Shown here: piece by piece, positions 38,849 through 50,450 of the stretch
Layout: each line of letters starts with the position of its first letter
Numbering within the stretch: position 1 is the first letter of the stretch
NCBI RefSeq assembly: GCF_001648775.1
Contig: NZ_LVEJ01000009.1
Coordinates: 2,065 to 66,064 of the forward strand
Length of the DNA stretch: 64,000 nt
Origin: Pseudomonas fluorescens
Lineage (GTDB): Bacteria > Pseudomonadota > Gammaproteobacteria > Pseudomonadales > Pseudomonadaceae
Direction of reading: 5' to 3'
The notes under the pieces: generated by a model
Databases searched by the model: none
What the model was told of the DNA's origin: nothing
The model's input: the letters and a program-made list of their open reading frames with translations, nothing else
Program-made: the position numbers and the translations under genes

Positions 38849-40996
38849 ATGATTTACGAAGGTAAAGCCATCACGGTTAAAGCTCTTGAAAGTGGCATCG
38901 TCGAATTGAAATTCGACCTCAAGGGTGAGTCCGTCAACAAGTTCAACCGTCTAACCCTGAACGAACTGCGTCAGGCCGTAGACACCATCAAGGCAGATGC
39001 TTCGATCAAGGGCGTGATCGTCAGCAGTGGCAAGGACGTGTTCATCGTCGGCGCCGACATCACCGAATTTGTCGACAACTTCAAGCTGCCGGATGCCGAG
39101 CTGGTTGCTGGCAATCTCGAAGCCAACAAGATCTTCAGCGATTTCGAAGACCTCAACGTTCCGACCGTAGCGGCCATCAATGGCATCGCCCTGGGCGGCG
39201 GTCTTGAAATGTGCCTGGCGGCTGACTATCGCGTCATGTCGACCAAAGCCAAGATCGGTCTGCCGGAAGTCAAACTGGGCATCTACCCAGGCTTCGGCGG
39301 TACTGTCCGTCTGCCGCGTCTGATCGGTGTCGACAACGCCATCGAATGGATTGCCTCCGGCAAGGAAAACCGCCCGGAAGACGCCCTGAAAGTCAGCGCC
39401 GTCGACGCTGTGGTTGCTCCTGAGAAGCTGCAGGAAGCTGCCCTTGAACTGATCAAGCGCGCCATCTCCGGCGAGTTCGACTTCAAGGCCAAGCGTCAGC
39501 CGAAACTTGAAAAACTCAAGCTGAACGCCATTGAACAAATGATGGCTTTCGAAACCGCCAAAGGTTTCGTCGCAGGGCAGGCTGGCCCGAACTACCCGGC
39601 GCCGGTTGAAGCGATCAAGACCATCCAGAAAGCCGCGAACTTCGGTCGTGACAAGGCACTGGAAGTCGAAGCCGCCGGTTTCGTCAAACTGGCCAAGACC
39701 TCTGCCGCGCAGAGCCTGATCGGTCTGTTCCTGAACGATCAGGAACTGAAGAAAAAGGCCAAGGCCTACGACGAAATCGCCAAAGACGTGAAGCAGGCTG
39801 CCGTACTGGGCGCCGGCATCATGGGTGGCGGTATCGCTTATCAGTCGGCCTCCAAAGGTACGCCGATCCTGATGAAGGACATCAACGAGCACGGTATCGA
39901 GCAGGGTCTGGCCGAAGCCGCCAAACTGCTGGTTGGCCGCGTTGATAAAGGTCGCATGACCGCTGCGAAAATGGCTGAAGTGCTCAACGCCATTCGTCCG
40001 ACCCTGTCCTACGGCGACTTCGGTCACGTCGATCTGGTGGTCGAAGCTGTGGTCGAGAACCCGAAGGTCAAGCAAGCCGTATTGGCTGAAGTCGAAGGTC
40101 AGGTCAAAGAGGACACTATCCTCGCGTCCAACACCTCGACAATTTCTATCAGCCTGCTGGCCAAGGCCCTCAAGCGTCCGGAAAACTTCGTCGGCATGCA
40201 CTTCTTCAACCCGGTGCACATGATGCCGCTGGTGGAAGTGATTCGTGGCGAGAAGTCGAGTGAGCTGGCCGTTGCCACCACCGTTGCCTACGCCAAGAAA
40301 ATGGGCAAGAACCCGATCGTCGTCAACGACTGCCCGGGCTTCCTGGTCAACCGCGTACTGTTCCCGTACTTCGGCGGTTTCGCCAAGCTGGTCAGCGCCG
40401 GTGTGGACTTCGTCCGTATCGACAAAGTAATGGAAAAATTCGGCTGGCCGATGGGCCCGGCGTACCTGATGGACGTGGTCGGCATCGACACCGGTCACCA
40501 CGGTCGTGACGTGATGGCCGAAGGTTTCCCGGACCGCATGAAGGATGACCGTCGTTCGGCCATCGACGTGCTGTACGAAGCCAAACGCCTGGGTCAGAAG
40601 AATGGCAAGGGCTTCTACGCCTACGAGGCCGACAAGAAAGGCAAGCAGAAGAAAGTCGCCGATCCGTCGGTGCTGGAAGTGCTCAAGCCGATTGTTTACG
40701 AGCAGCGCGAAGTCACTGACGAAGACATCATTAACTGGATGATGATCCCGCTGTGCCTGGAAACCGTGCGTTGCCTGGAAGACGGCATCGTTGAAACCGC
40801 CGCCGAAGCCGACATGGGTCTGGTCTACGGTATCGGTTTCCCTCCATTCCGTGGCGGTGCGCTGCGCTACATCGATTCGATCGGTGTTGCCGAGTTCGTT
40901 GCCCTGGCTGACCAGTACGCTGATTTGGGCGCGCTGTACCACCCGACCGCGAAGCTGCGTGAAATGGCCAAAACCGGCCAACGGTTCTTCGGTTAA
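38849..40996 (+). CDS. fadB: Fatty acid oxidation complex alpha subunit FadB
   Basis: 715 residues, the family length. The N-terminal enoyl-CoA hydratase/isomerase domain (1-190) shows [14 protein letters not shown] and [15 protein letters not shown]; the 3-hydroxyacyl-CoA dehydrogenase part has the NAD motif [14 protein letters not shown] and the catalytic [14 protein letters not shown]. With FadA it forms the alpha2-beta2 complex that runs beta-oxidation of long-chain fatty acids. GGAG precedes ATG 38849 by eight bases. fadA follows 32 bases later, so they form an operon. The PsrA regulator gene lies about 9 kb downstream. Confidence 0.96.
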   Translation: MIYEGKAITVKALESGIVELKFDLKGESVNKFNRLTLNELRQAVDTIKADASIKGVIVSSGKDVFIVGADITEFVDNFKLPDAELVAGNLEANKIFSDFEDLNVPTVAAINGIALGGGLEMCLAADYRVMSTKAKIGLPEVKLGIYPGFGGTVRLPRLIGVDNAIEWIASGKENRPEDALKVSAVDAVVAPEKLQEAALELIKRAISGEFDFKAKRQPKLEKLKLNAIEQMMAFETAKGFVAGQAGPNYPAPVEAIKTIQKAANFGRDKALEVEAAGFVKLAKTSAAQSLIGLFLNDQELKKKAKAYDEIAKDVKQAAVLGAGIMGGGIAYQSASKGTPILMKDINEHGIEQGLAEAAKLLVGRVDKGRMTAAKMAEVLNAIRPTLSYGDFGHVDLVVEAVVENPKVKQAVLAEVEGQVKEDTILASNTSTISISLLAKALKRPENFVGMHFFNPVHMMPLVEVIRGEKSSELAVATTVAYAKKMGKNPIVVNDCPGFLVNRVLFPYFGGFAKLVSAGVDFVRIDKVMEKFGWPMGPAYLMDVVGIDTGHHGRDVMAEGFPDRMKDDRRSAIDVLYEAKRLGQKNGKGFYAYEADKKGKQKKVADPSVLEVLKPIVYEQREVTDEDIINWMMIPLCLETVRCLEDGIVETAAEADMGLVYGIGFPPFRGGALRYIDSIGVAEFVALADQYADLGALYHPTAKLREMAKTGQRFFG

Positions 40997-41022
40997 GCGT
41001 CCCAACTTTTGAGCGAGAGTGA

Positions 41023-42204
<1,182 letters not shown>

Positions 42205-42221
42205 GCGTCTCGTCGATGGAA

Positions 42222-42252
42222 GCCGGGGCCAAGTGCCCCGGTTTTTGTTTTT
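42222..42252 (+). terminator. Intrinsic terminator of fadBA
   Basis: CCGGGGC-CAAGT-GCCCCGG followed by TTTTTGTTTTT, 18 bases after the fadA stop. Confidence 0.92.
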
Positions 42253-42302
42253 GTGGATTTATTTTGTTTTTATTTTGAAAAAATTTGAGTGAGGGCCAAC
42301 AC

Positions 42303-42539
42303 ATGCCGATACAACCTGGGCTCTACCAACATTACAAAGGTCCGCAGTACCGCGTATTCAGTGTTGCGCGGCATTCCGAAACCGAAGAAGAAGTGGTCTT
42401 TTACCAAGCCCTGTATGGCGATTACGGCTTTTGGGTACGCCCTTTGAGCATGTTCGTCGAGTCGGTCGAGGTTGACGGCGAGCAGGTGCCACGCTTTGCT
42501 TTGGTGCAAGCTGAACCGAGCCTTTTTTCCAAGGCATGA
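42303..42539 (+). CDS. DUF1653 domain protein
   Basis: 78 residues, all one DUF1653 domain: PGLYQHYKGPQYRVFSVARH, then EEEVVFYQALYGDYGFWVRP and MFVESVEVDG. The family is widespread and small, with a role that is not known to me. ATG 42303 has GAGG upstream; GTG 42285 would add six residues. It stands alone between fadA and topA. Confidence 0.8.
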   Translation: MPIQPGLYQHYKGPQYRVFSVARHSETEEEVVFYQALYGDYGFWVRPLSMFVESVEVDGEQVPRFALVQAEPSLFSKA

Positions 42540-42653
42540 GGCGAGTGCGCACAGAACCCTGTGCTTGACCTCACCTTGTATCAACTATATATAGCGGTGC
42601 CGCGTCAGGCGCCAACCGCCTTTCACTTCTAGAATTCAGGAATTTTCTGATCC

Positions 42654-45284
42654 ATGGGCAAATCGCTGGTCATTGTGGAATCCCCGGCTAAGGCCAAGAC
42701 CATCAACAAGTATCTGGGTAACCAATACGTGGTGAAGTCGAGTATCGGCCATATCCGAGACCTGCCCACCAGCGGTTCGGCTAGCGCCAGCAAAGAGCCA
42801 GCCGCCAAGCGCGGCAAGGCTGCTGCGGGCGAAGGTCCGGTGCTCTCGCCGAAAGAGAAGGCGCGCAAGCAGCTGGTCTCGCGTATGGGTGTCGATCCCG
42901 ATCATGGCTGGAAAGCCAAGTACGAGATCCTCCCGGGTAAAGAGAAGGTGATCGAAGAGCTGCGCCGGCTCGCCAAAGATGCTGACACCATCTATCTCGC
43001 AACCGACTTGGATCGCGAGGGGGAAGCCATTGCCTGGCACCTGCGCGAAGCCATCGGTGGTGACGACAGCCGCTACAAGCGTGTGGTGTTCAACGAAATC
43101 ACCAAGAAGGCGATTCAGGAAGCCTTCTCGGAACCGGGCGAGCTGGACATCGATCGCGTCAATGCGCAACAGGCGCGGCGTTTCCTCGACCGCGTGGTCG
43201 GCTACATGGTTTCGCCGCTGCTGTGGGCAAAAATCGCCCGTGGCCTGTCTGCCGGTCGCGTGCAATCGGTGGCCGTGAAGCTGGTGGTCGAGCGTGAGCG
43301 TGAAATCCGTGCGTTCAACCCGGAAGAGTACTGGGAAGTGCATGCCGATCTCGGCACCACCAAAGGCTCGACCGTGCGTTTCGAAGTAGCCCGCGAGAAA
43401 GGCGAAGCCTTCAAGCCGCTCAATGAAGCGCAGGCTATGGCCGCGCTGGAGAAGCTCAAGTCTTCCAGCTACAGCATCGTCAAGCGCGAAGACAAGCCGA
43501 CCAGCAGCAAGCCGTCGGCGCCGTTTATCACCTCCACCCTGCAACAGGCTGCGAGCAACCGCCTGGGCTTCGGCGTGAAGAAAACCATGATGATGGCCCA
43601 GCGTCTGTACGAAGCTGGCTACATCACTTATATGCGTACCGACTCGACCAACCTCTCGGCTGATGCCGTGACGATGGCGCGCACTTACATCGAAGACGAG
43701 TTCGGCAAGAAGTACCTGCCGGAAACGCCAAACGTCTACAGCAGCAAGGAAGGCGCGCAAGAGGCTCACGAAGCGATTCGTCCTTCCGACGCCAACACCA
43801 CGCCGAGCAAGCTCGCAGGCATGGAGCGCGACGCTGAGCGCCTCTACGAGCTGATCTGGCGCCAGTTCCTCGCTTGCCAGATGCTGCCGGCGCAATACTT
43901 GTCGACCACCGTCAGCGTAGGCGCTGGCGACTTCGAGCTGCGTGCCAAGGGCCGTATCCTCAAGTTCGACGGTTACACCCGCGTGATGCCACAGATCGCC
44001 AAACCAGGTGACGACGACGTTCTGCCTGATATGGCGCAAGGCGACGTGATGAAGCTGATCAAGCTCGATCCGTCGCAGCACTTCACCAAGCCGCCGGCCC
44101 GTTACTCGGAAGCCAGTCTGGTGAAAGAAATGGAAAAACGCGGCATCGGTCGTCCTTCGACTTATGCGGCGATCATTTCGACCATTCAGGATCGCGGTTA
44201 CGTGACCCTGCACAACCGTCGTTTCTATTCGGAAAAGATGGGCGACATCGTCACCGAGCGTCTGTCGGAAAGCTTCTCCAATCTCATGGACTACGGCTTC
44301 ACCGCCGGCATGGAAGAGAACCTCGATGACGTGGCGCAGGGCGAGCGCGACTGGAAAAACGTACTGGACGAGTTCTACGGCGACTTCAAAAAGAAACTCG
44401 AAGTGGCCGAAAATCCGGACAGCGGCATGCGTGCCAACCAGCCGGTGATGACCGACATTCCGTGCACCACTTGCGGCCGTCCAATGCAGATTCGTACTGC
44501 ATCGACCGGCGTGTTCCTCGGTTGCTCGGGTTACAGCCTGCCGCCGAAAGAACGCTGCAAAGCCACCGTCAACCTGGTGCCGGGCGACGAGATCGCTGCG
44601 GACGATGAAGGTGAGTCGGAATCGCTGGTGCTGCGCGGCAAGCATCGCTGCCCGATTTGCAGCACGGCGATGGACGCTTATCTGCTCGACGAGAAGCGCA
44701 AGTTGCACATCTGCGGTAACAACCCGGATTGCGCAGGCTACGAAATCGAAGAGGGCAGCTATCGCATCAAGGGCTACGAAGGTCCGAGCCTGGAATGCGA
44801 CAAGTGCGGAAGTGAAATGCAGCTCAAGACTGGCCGTTTCGGCAAGTTCTTCGGTTGTACCAACCCGACCTGCAAGAACACCCGTAAGCTGCTGAAGAGC
44901 GGTGATGCGGCGCCGCCGAAGATGGATCCGGTGAAGATGCCTGAGCTGAAATGCGAAAAGGTCAACGACACCTACATCCTGCGCGACGGTGCGTCCGGTC
45001 TGTTCCTGGCGGCCAGTCAGTTCCCGAAAAACCGCGAGACCCGTGCTCCGCTGGTGATCGAGATTCTGCCGCACAAGGACGAGATCGATCCGAAGTATCA
45101 CTTCCTCTGCGACGCCCCACAGAAGGATCCGGACGGCCTGCCAGCGGTGATTCGCTACAGCCGCAAGACCAAGGAGCAATACGTGCAGACCGAAGTCGAT
45201 GGCAAGCCTACCGGTTGGAAGGCTTACTTCGACGGCGGTAAGTGGACGGTAGAAGACAAGCGTACCAAGGCCAAAGCTGAGTAA
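42654..45284 (+). CDS. topA: DNA topoisomerase I
   Basis: 876 residues. The Toprim domain opens with [19 protein letters not shown] and holds the acidic metal site [13 protein letters not shown]; the catalytic tyrosine is Tyr326 in [11 protein letters not shown]. The C-terminal part has three four-cysteine zinc ribbons ([24 protein letters not shown]) followed by two further cysteine-free repeats. It relaxes negative supercoils in the nucleoid. The start and length match Pseudomonas TopA. A terminator follows. Confidence 0.96.
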   Translation: MGKSLVIVESPAKAKTINKYLGNQYVVKSSIGHIRDLPTSGSASASKEPAAKRGKAAAGEGPVLSPKEKARKQLVSRMGVDPDHGWKAKYEILPGKEKVIEELRRLAKDADTIYLATDLDREGEAIAWHLREAIGGDDSRYKRVVFNEITKKAIQEAFSEPGELDIDRVNAQQARRFLDRVVGYMVSPLLWAKIARGLSAGRVQSVAVKLVVEREREIRAFNPEEYWEVHADLGTTKGSTVRFEVAREKGEAFKPLNEAQAMAALEKLKSSSYSIVKREDKPTSSKPSAPFITSTLQQAASNRLGFGVKKTMMMAQRLYEAGYITYMRTDSTNLSADAVTMARTYIEDEFGKKYLPETPNVYSSKEGAQEAHEAIRPSDANTTPSKLAGMERDAERLYELIWRQFLACQMLPAQYLSTTVSVGAGDFELRAKGRILKFDGYTRVMPQIAKPGDDDVLPDMAQGDVMKLIKLDPSQHFTKPPARYSEASLVKEMEKRGIGRPSTYAAIISTIQDRGYVTLHNRRFYSEKMGDIVTERLSESFSNLMDYGFTAGMEENLDDVAQGERDWKNVLDEFYGDFKKKLEVAENPDSGMRANQPVMTDIPCTTCGRPMQIRTASTGVFLGCSGYSLPPKERCKATVNLVPGDEIAADDEGESESLVLRGKHRCPICSTAMDAYLLDEKRKLHICGNNPDCAGYEIEEGSYRIKGYEGPSLECDKCGSEMQLKTGRFGKFFGCTNPTCKNTRKLLKSGDAAPPKMDPVKMPELKCEKVNDTYILRDGASGLFLAASQFPKNRETRAPLVIEILPHKDEIDPKYHFLCDAPQKDPDGLPAVIRYSRKTKEQYVQTEVDGKPTGWKAYFDGGKWTVEDKRTKAKAE

Positions 45285-45301
45285 GCGTTAGCCTAATACT
45301 G

Positions 45302-45346
45302 AAAGGCCGCATGACAACCCTTGGGTTTTCATGCGGCCTTTTTGTT
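45302..45346 (+). terminator. Intrinsic terminator after topA
   Basis: AAAGGCCGCATGA and TCATGCGGCCTTTTT pair, with a nested AACCC-TT-GGGTT hairpin in the loop. Confidence 0.93.
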
Positions 45347-45427
45347 TTGTGCTTGCGGTGGGATCGGCTGATCCACGACACTGTCCGGCCTGTGTGAAGC
45401 AATTATTTCGTTGTGGAGAGCGCCGTC

Positions 45428-45952
45428 ATGGCTCACGAACTCTATACCCGTACCAATCAGAAGATCTATTTCGCCGGCCTGTCGCTGGAAGCCCTGGCTC
45501 GTGCTGAAGAAGGGCGGGCGATGAATTCTCTGGCGTTGATTCAGGCCGGTCGTGAATCGGCGTTGTTTCACCTCTATGGCGCTCTGCTGGGGCTTTGCCA
45601 TGAGATCGCGGGTTTCTATCGTCTGCCCCAGGCCAATGCGCCACGCGCGGAGATGCTGTTGACGCGCGAAGTTCTGGAGTCGATCGCAATTCCCGAACTG
45701 GCAGAAATGGTCGAATTGGCGGGCAACCCGGAAACCTGGCTGGCTCAACTGCTGGCTGCGCATTCGGCGCTGTTTCAGCCGCCACGGGTGCCACACAAGC
45801 CAAAGGGCGACGTGACGCAGCCGCTGATTCAGGCGATTAATCTGGATGAGGAAGAGGCACCGGAAGAACTGAGCCGAGAGGAGCTGGAGAGCTGGCGGCA
45901 GAATCTCAAAGGCTTGGCGATTCGTTTCCGCGAAGGGTTGAACGAATGCTGA
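45428..45952 (+). CDS. DUF6586-like conserved protein
   Basis: 174 residues, mostly helical and soluble. The opening MAHELYTRTNQKIYFAGLSL and the middle QAGRESALFHLYGALLGLCHEIAGFY are highly conserved in pseudomonads. No catalytic motif is visible; the tail is acidic (NLDEEEAPEELSREELE). It lies between topA and the next small gene, in the same order as in P. aeruginosa. ATG 45428 is preferred to the earlier in-frame start. Confidence 0.75.
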   Translation: MAHELYTRTNQKIYFAGLSLEALARAEEGRAMNSLALIQAGRESALFHLYGALLGLCHEIAGFYRLPQANAPRAEMLLTREVLESIAIPELAEMVELAGNPETWLAQLLAAHSALFQPPRVPHKPKGDVTQPLIQAINLDEEEAPEELSREELESWRQNLKGLAIRFREGLNEC

Positions 45953-46058
45953 GGGCGATTGACACGGTGGCAATCTGAAACATGCTGCTGGTCAAGATCC
46001 CGAGCGAAGCCCGAATGATGTCTATATAATCCCTGCCTTTCGTGGAGAACAGACCTTT

Positions 46059-46292
46059 ATGCCAACGTCCTTTCTAGAAATTGTCGAGTTACCAGACGGC
46101 CGAATCGAACTGCGCAGGGCTGAGGACGAAGGTTCTTTGGTGACTCTGGATTTCTCCGAGGATGCCAAGACTTTCCTTCAGGGCCAGCACGTGGAAATCG
46201 CCAAGGCGATGTTGAGCGTCGGTGTGCAGATGGCGGGCCGGATGATCGAAGGCGAGTTTGATAAGGAAGAGGGGCCGCGGGTTCTTCATTGA
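46059..46292 (+). CDS. Small conserved protein of unknown function
   Basis: 77 residues: PTSFLEIVELPDGRIELRRA forms a predicted beta hairpin, followed by helices (EDAKTFLQGQHVEIAKAMLS). It is soluble and has no cysteine. A similar gene lies next to sulA-lexA in P. aeruginosa. GGAG lies upstream within normal distance. Function unknown. Confidence 0.78.
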   Translation: MPTSFLEIVELPDGRIELRRAEDEGSLVTLDFSEDAKTFLQGQHVEIAKAMLSVGVQMAGRMIEGEFDKEEGPRVLH

Positions 46293-46374
46293 TCCCCACC
46301 TGCTTCTTGCCGCTTCAGATCGGCTTCTCTGTCCTTGGAGAAGCCCTGCGCTTCACACAGCGCACATCCCCAGA

Positions 46375-46848
46375 TCAACCCAATCGAATGTTCAGGCTTT
46401 GAGCGTCGCCCGTGCGTGCAGCGCTGATCAGTTGTTGCCGTGAATTGTTGTTCAACGGGTTGAGCCAGGTGACCACGGTGTGGCTGCGGCCCAGGCGCAG
46501 CGCTTCGCATGCCAGTTGCTGGGCGCTTTGAGTGCCCCGTGGTTGCAGTAACAGAATGCGTTCGCGGTTCAGGCCGGCATCCCGCAACCACGTTTGCGTC
46601 AGGCTTGCCGGCGGTGCGATCAATGTCAGCCAGCGTGCGTCCTGATCCTCGCTCAATTCACGCAGGATCGGTGCCAGCAGGTTCAGGCAGTTCCCGGCCG
46701 CACCACGCAGTGACAGCTCACTGAATACTTCGGGTTCGGCATTCCATGGACGCTCGACGACCTCTTTGAGGATCGGCGCCATCGGTTGCGCCAGAAACGC
46801 TTCGAATAGCGGCAGTTGTGTTTGCTGAGGTGTGTGTGGGAACTGCAT
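46375..46848 (-). CDS. sulA: SOS-induced cell division inhibitor SulA
   Basis: 157 residues. The RecA-like fold of SulA is recognised from LRELSEDQDARWLTLIAPPA, then LTQTWLRDAGLNRERILLLQ and the end NNSRQQLISAARTGDAQ. It binds FtsZ and blocks septation after DNA damage. AAAGGAGG precedes ATG 46848 by four bases; the open frame begins 11 codons earlier within lexA. It lies 10 bases after lexA and has no SOS box of its own, so it depends on the lexA promoter. Confidence 0.92.
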   Translation of the reverse strand: MQFPHTPQQTQLPLFEAFLAQPMAPILKEVVERPWNAEPEVFSELSLRGAAGNCLNLLAPILRELSEDQDARWLTLIAPPASLTQTWLRDAGLNRERILLLQPRGTQSAQQLACEALRLGRSHTVVTWLNPLNNNSRQQLISAARTGDAQSLNIRLG

Positions 46849-46858
46849 AAAGCCTCCT

Positions 46859-47467
46859 TTAGCGGCGGATGACGCCGACACTCAAGCCTTCGATCACCAG
46901 TTCCTGATCTTTCAGGTCGACTTCGATGGGAGCGAACTCAGGGTTTTCGGCAATCAGCCAGACCTTGCTGCCTTCGCGCTTGAAGCGTTTGACGGTCACT
47001 TCATCGCCGATTCGAGCGACGACGACCTGGCCATTACGCGCTTCGCGGGTGGTATGCACGGCGAGCAGGTCACCGTCGAAAATACCGATGTCTTTCATGC
47101 TCATGCCGTGTACGCGCAACAGGTAGTCGGCACGCGGATGGAAGAAAGCCGGGTTGATGTTGCAGGATTCTTCGATGTGCTGCTGGGCGAGAATCGGTGC
47201 GCCGGCAGCGACCCGGCCAATGATCGGCAGCGTGGAGTCGTCGGCCTTGGCTTCGAAGCCCGGGATACGGATGCCGCGAGAGGCGCCAGGCGTCATCTCG
47301 ATGGCACCCTTGCGCGCCAGAGCCTTGAGGTGTTCTTCAGCCGCGTTCGGCGACTTGAAGCCCAGCTCCTGAGCGATTTCCGCACGGGTTGGCGGGTAGC
47401 CGTTGTCTTCGAGGCAACGTTTGATAAAGGCCAGAATCTCGGCTTGGCGTGGCGTCAGCTTTAGCAT
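46859..47467 (-). CDS. lexA: LexA repressor
   Basis: 202 residues. The winged-helix domain opens [20 protein letters not shown]; the self-cleavage site is Ala88-Gly89 (RVAAGAP), with Ser123 in HGMSMKDIG and Lys160 in DEVTVKRF as the catalytic pair. LexA represses SOS genes until RecA filaments trigger its cleavage. Two SOS boxes and a good promoter precede it, so it represses itself and sulA. It is divergent from psrA. Confidence 0.97.
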   Translation of the reverse strand: MLKLTPRQAEILAFIKRCLEDNGYPPTRAEIAQELGFKSPNAAEEHLKALARKGAIEMTPGASRGIRIPGFEAKADDSTLPIIGRVAAGAPILAQQHIEESCNINPAFFHPRADYLLRVHGMSMKDIGIFDGDLLAVHTTREARNGQVVVARIGDEVTVKRFKREGSKVWLIAENPEFAPIEVDLKDQELVIEGLSVGVIRR

Positions 47468-47477
47468 ATTGATCGCT

Positions 47478-47512
47478 CTGTCTTTTTATACAGTGACTGG
47501 GATTATATACAG
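47478..47512 (-). promoter_or_regulatory. Tandem LexA boxes of the lexA-sulA operon
   Basis: CTGTCTTTTTATACAG (47478-47493) fits CTGT-N8-ACAG exactly; CTGGGATTATATACAG (47497-47512) has one change. The two boxes are 19 bp apart, as in E. coli lexA. Confidence 0.93.
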
Positions 47513-47529
47513 TGAAGCGAGCTTGGCAA
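47502..47529 (-). promoter_or_regulatory. Sigma-70 promoter of lexA
   Basis: On the minus strand TTGCCA (47529-47524) and TATAAT (47507-47502) are 16 bp apart. The -10 element lies inside the second SOS box, so LexA binding must block it. Confidence 0.8.
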
Positions 47530-47654
47530 TGGCCGTTTTTTTACCGGCCGCCAGACGGTCGGCAGGTGTGTTTATTAATGCAGCGGGCTTGTGTGGTTAA
47601 ATAGCTGACCGACCATTCCCAAAACGAACCGGCAGGCTTGACAAGGCACAGGCT

Positions 47655-47681
47655 GAAACGTATGTTTCAAACAAGTGTTTG
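47655..47681. promoter_or_regulatory. Two overlapping PsrA boxes before psrA
   Basis: GAAAC-GTAT-GTTTC (47655-47668) and CAAAC-AAGT-GTTTG (47668-47681) share one base and fit the PsrA consensus. They end 15 bases before the psrA ATG, so PsrA must repress itself. Confidence 0.88.
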
Positions 47682-47696
47682 TCAGGCGGAGTAGCC

Positions 47697-48404
47697 ATGG
47701 CCCAGTCGGAAACCGTTGAACGCATTCTTGATGCTGCCGAGCAGTTGTTCGCGGAGAAAGGTTTCGCTGAAACCTCATTGCGTTTGATTACCAGCAAGGC
47801 TGGCGTCAACCTGGCAGCAGTGAACTATCACTTCGGTTCGAAGAAAGCCCTGATTCAGGCAGTGTTCTCGCGCTTCCTCGGGCCGTTCTGCATCAGCCTC
47901 GATAAAGAGCTGGAGCGCCGCCAGGGCAAGCCTGAAAACAAGCCAACCCTTGAAGAACTGCTGGAGATCCTCGTCGAACAGGCTCTCGTGGTTCAGCCAC
48001 GCAGCGGCAACGATTTGTCGATTTTCATGCGCTTGCTCGGTCTCGCCTTCAGCCAGAGCCAAGGCCACTTGCGGCGTTATCTGGAAGACATGTACGGCAA
48101 GGTGTTCCGTCGCTATATGTTGCTGGTCAACGAAGCTGCGCCGCGTATCCCGCCGATCGAACTGTTCTGGCGCGTGCACTTCATGCTCGGCGCCGCTGCG
48201 TTCAGCATGTCCGGCATCAAGGCGTTGCGAGCGATTGCCGAGACCGATTTCGGCGTCAACACCTCCATCGAACAAGTGATGCGCCTGATGGTGCCGTTTC
48301 TCGCTGCAGGCATGCGCGCCGAAACCGGCGTCACTGACACCGCCATGGCCACCGCGCAACTGCGTCCGCGCAGCAAATCAACGCCGGTCGCCGCCAAGGT
48401 TTAA
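47697..48404 (+). CDS. psrA: TetR-family regulator PsrA
   Basis: 235 residues. The N-terminal TetR helix-turn-helix is TSLRLITSKAGVNLAAVNYHFGSKK (positions about 27-51, key YHFGSK); the rest is the ligand-binding domain, which in P. aeruginosa responds to long-chain fatty acids. PsrA activates rpoS and represses itself and fadBA. GGAG lies six bases before ATG 47697. Two PsrA boxes precede it, and fadBA is about 9 kb upstream in this window. Confidence 0.94.
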   Translation: MAQSETVERILDAAEQLFAEKGFAETSLRLITSKAGVNLAAVNYHFGSKKALIQAVFSRFLGPFCISLDKELERRQGKPENKPTLEELLEILVEQALVVQPRSGNDLSIFMRLLGLAFSQSQGHLRRYLEDMYGKVFRRYMLLVNEAAPRIPPIELFWRVHFMLGAAAFSMSGIKALRAIAETDFGVNTSIEQVMRLMVPFLAAGMRAETGVTDTAMATAQLRPRSKSTPVAAKV

Positions 48405-48452
48405 CCGCGCACGGGTGGGCGCGGCAGCTTGTATCCGCTAAGCTAGCCGCCC

Positions 48453-48566
48453 ATGCCGACTCTCGTTCTGAACCCGATCTCCATAGAAATTGCCGACCTG
48501 CCGAGCGTTGCTCACGGTAGCGATTTCCTGCCGATCGGGTTTTTCGTTTTCAAGGAATCTCTATGA
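48453..48566 (+). CDS. Possible 37-residue ORF coupled to nagZ
   Basis: ATG 48453 opens a frame of 37 codons (MPTLVLNPISIEIADLPSVA to FFVFKESL) whose stop overlaps the nagZ start as ATGA. The overlap suggests translational coupling, and the encoded peptide has a balanced composition. No clear ribosome binding site precedes it (AAGCTAGCCGCCC), and I do not recognise a family. The DNA also contains CCCGATC/GATCGGG arms flanking most of the frame, so it may instead be an untranslated leader. Confidence 0.35.
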   Translation: MPTLVLNPISIEIADLPSVAHGSDFLPIGFFVFKESL

Positions 48567-49573
48567 CTGCTGGCCTGCAAGGCTCGTTGATGGTGGACGT
48601 CGCCGGTACCTGGCTGACGGCCGAAGATCGCCAATTGTTGCGTCAGCCCGAAGTGGGCGGCCTGATCATTTTCGCGCGCAACATCGAGCACCCACGCCAG
48701 GTGCGTGAACTCAGCGCGGCGATTCGCGCGATTCGTCCGGATCTGCTGCTGGCCGTGGACCAAGAGGGCGGTCGCGTGCAGCGCCTGCGTCAGGGCTTCG
48801 TGCGTTTGCCGGCGATGCGCGCCATCGCCGACAACCCGAATGCTGAATACCTCGCCGAACAATGTGGCTGGATCATGGCCACCGAAGTGCTGGCAGTCGG
48901 CCTCGACCTGAGTTTCGCCCCGGTGCTCGATCTGGATTACCAGCGCAGCGCTGTCGTCGGCACTCGTTCGTTCGAAGGCGATCCCGAACGCGCCGCATTG
49001 CTTGCTGGCGCATTCATTCGCGGCATGAACAGCGCCGGCATGGCCGCCACCGGTAAGCACTTTCCTGGCCACGGCTGGGCCGAAGCCGATTCTCACGTCG
49101 CAATTCCGAATGACGAGCGCAGCCTCGACGAGATCCGTGCCAACGACCTCGTGCCATTCGCCAAACTCAGCAAACAACTGGCCGCGATCATGCCGGCGCA
49201 CGTCATCTATCCGCAGGTGGATTCGCAGCCAGCCGGTTTCTCCCGGCGCTGGTTGCAGGACATCCTGCGCGGCGAATTGCAGTTCGACGGCGTGATTTTC
49301 AGTGACGATTTGTCGATGGCCGGCGCCCACGTGGTCGGCGACGCCGCCAGCCGCATCGAAGCCGCACTGACTGCCGGTTGCGACATGGGCCTGGTGTGCA
49401 ATGATCGCGCCGCTGCCGAACTGGCCCTCAGCGCCGCTCAGCGCATGAAGGTCAAGCCATCCGCGCGCATCGCGCGTATGCGTGGTCAGGCATTCGCCAG
49501 TACCGATTACCGTCAGGATCCGCGCTGGCTCACCGCCATCGGCGCGCTCAAAGACGCTCAACTGATCGATTAA
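48563..49573 (+). CDS. nagZ: Beta-N-acetylhexosaminidase NagZ
   Basis: 336 residues of glycoside hydrolase family 3. The family motif is ATGKHFPGHGWAEADSHV; the nucleophile aspartate is in GVIFSDDLSMAGAHV and the early GGLIIFARNIEHPRQ is also typical. It acts in the cytoplasm in cell-wall recycling, removing GlcNAc from 1,6-anhydro-muropeptides, products of enzymes such as Slt in this same window; its products can induce ampC. AAGGA lies six bases before the ATG. The next gene follows 12 bases on. Confidence 0.95.
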   Translation: MTAGLQGSLMVDVAGTWLTAEDRQLLRQPEVGGLIIFARNIEHPRQVRELSAAIRAIRPDLLLAVDQEGGRVQRLRQGFVRLPAMRAIADNPNAEYLAEQCGWIMATEVLAVGLDLSFAPVLDLDYQRSAVVGTRSFEGDPERAALLAGAFIRGMNSAGMAATGKHFPGHGWAEADSHVAIPNDERSLDEIRANDLVPFAKLSKQLAAIMPAHVIYPQVDSQPAGFSRRWLQDILRGELQFDGVIFSDDLSMAGAHVVGDAASRIEAALTAGCDMGLVCNDRAAAELALSAAQRMKVKPSARIARMRGQAFASTDYRQDPRWLTAIGALKDAQLID

Positions 49574-50323
<750 letters not shown>

Positions 50324-50349
50324 TCCTGGCTTGAAATCGAGTCGAGTCA

Positions 50350-50426
50350 ATCGCGAGCAGGGCTAGCTCCCGCATCGGATTTGTGGCGTTCACAAACCCC
50401 TGTGGGAGCTAACCCTGCTAGCGATA
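50350..50426. repeat. Divergent REP doublet
   Basis: TCGCGAGCAGGGCTAGCTCC and the inverted GTGGGAGCTAACCCTGCTAG, 35 bases apart. It differs from the common REP type by an extra G and a CTAG core, resembling the one after qhpB. Confidence 0.8.
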
Positions 50427-50450
50427 GCTTTCTATCTGGCGACGCAGATC

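Noticed and set aside
42636..45179. Minus-strand open frame of 847 codons opposite topA, and similar ones opposite fadB and acnA
   Set aside because: Antisense shadows of strongly recognised genes; composition (His, Arg, Val, Gln rich) is that of reversed codons.
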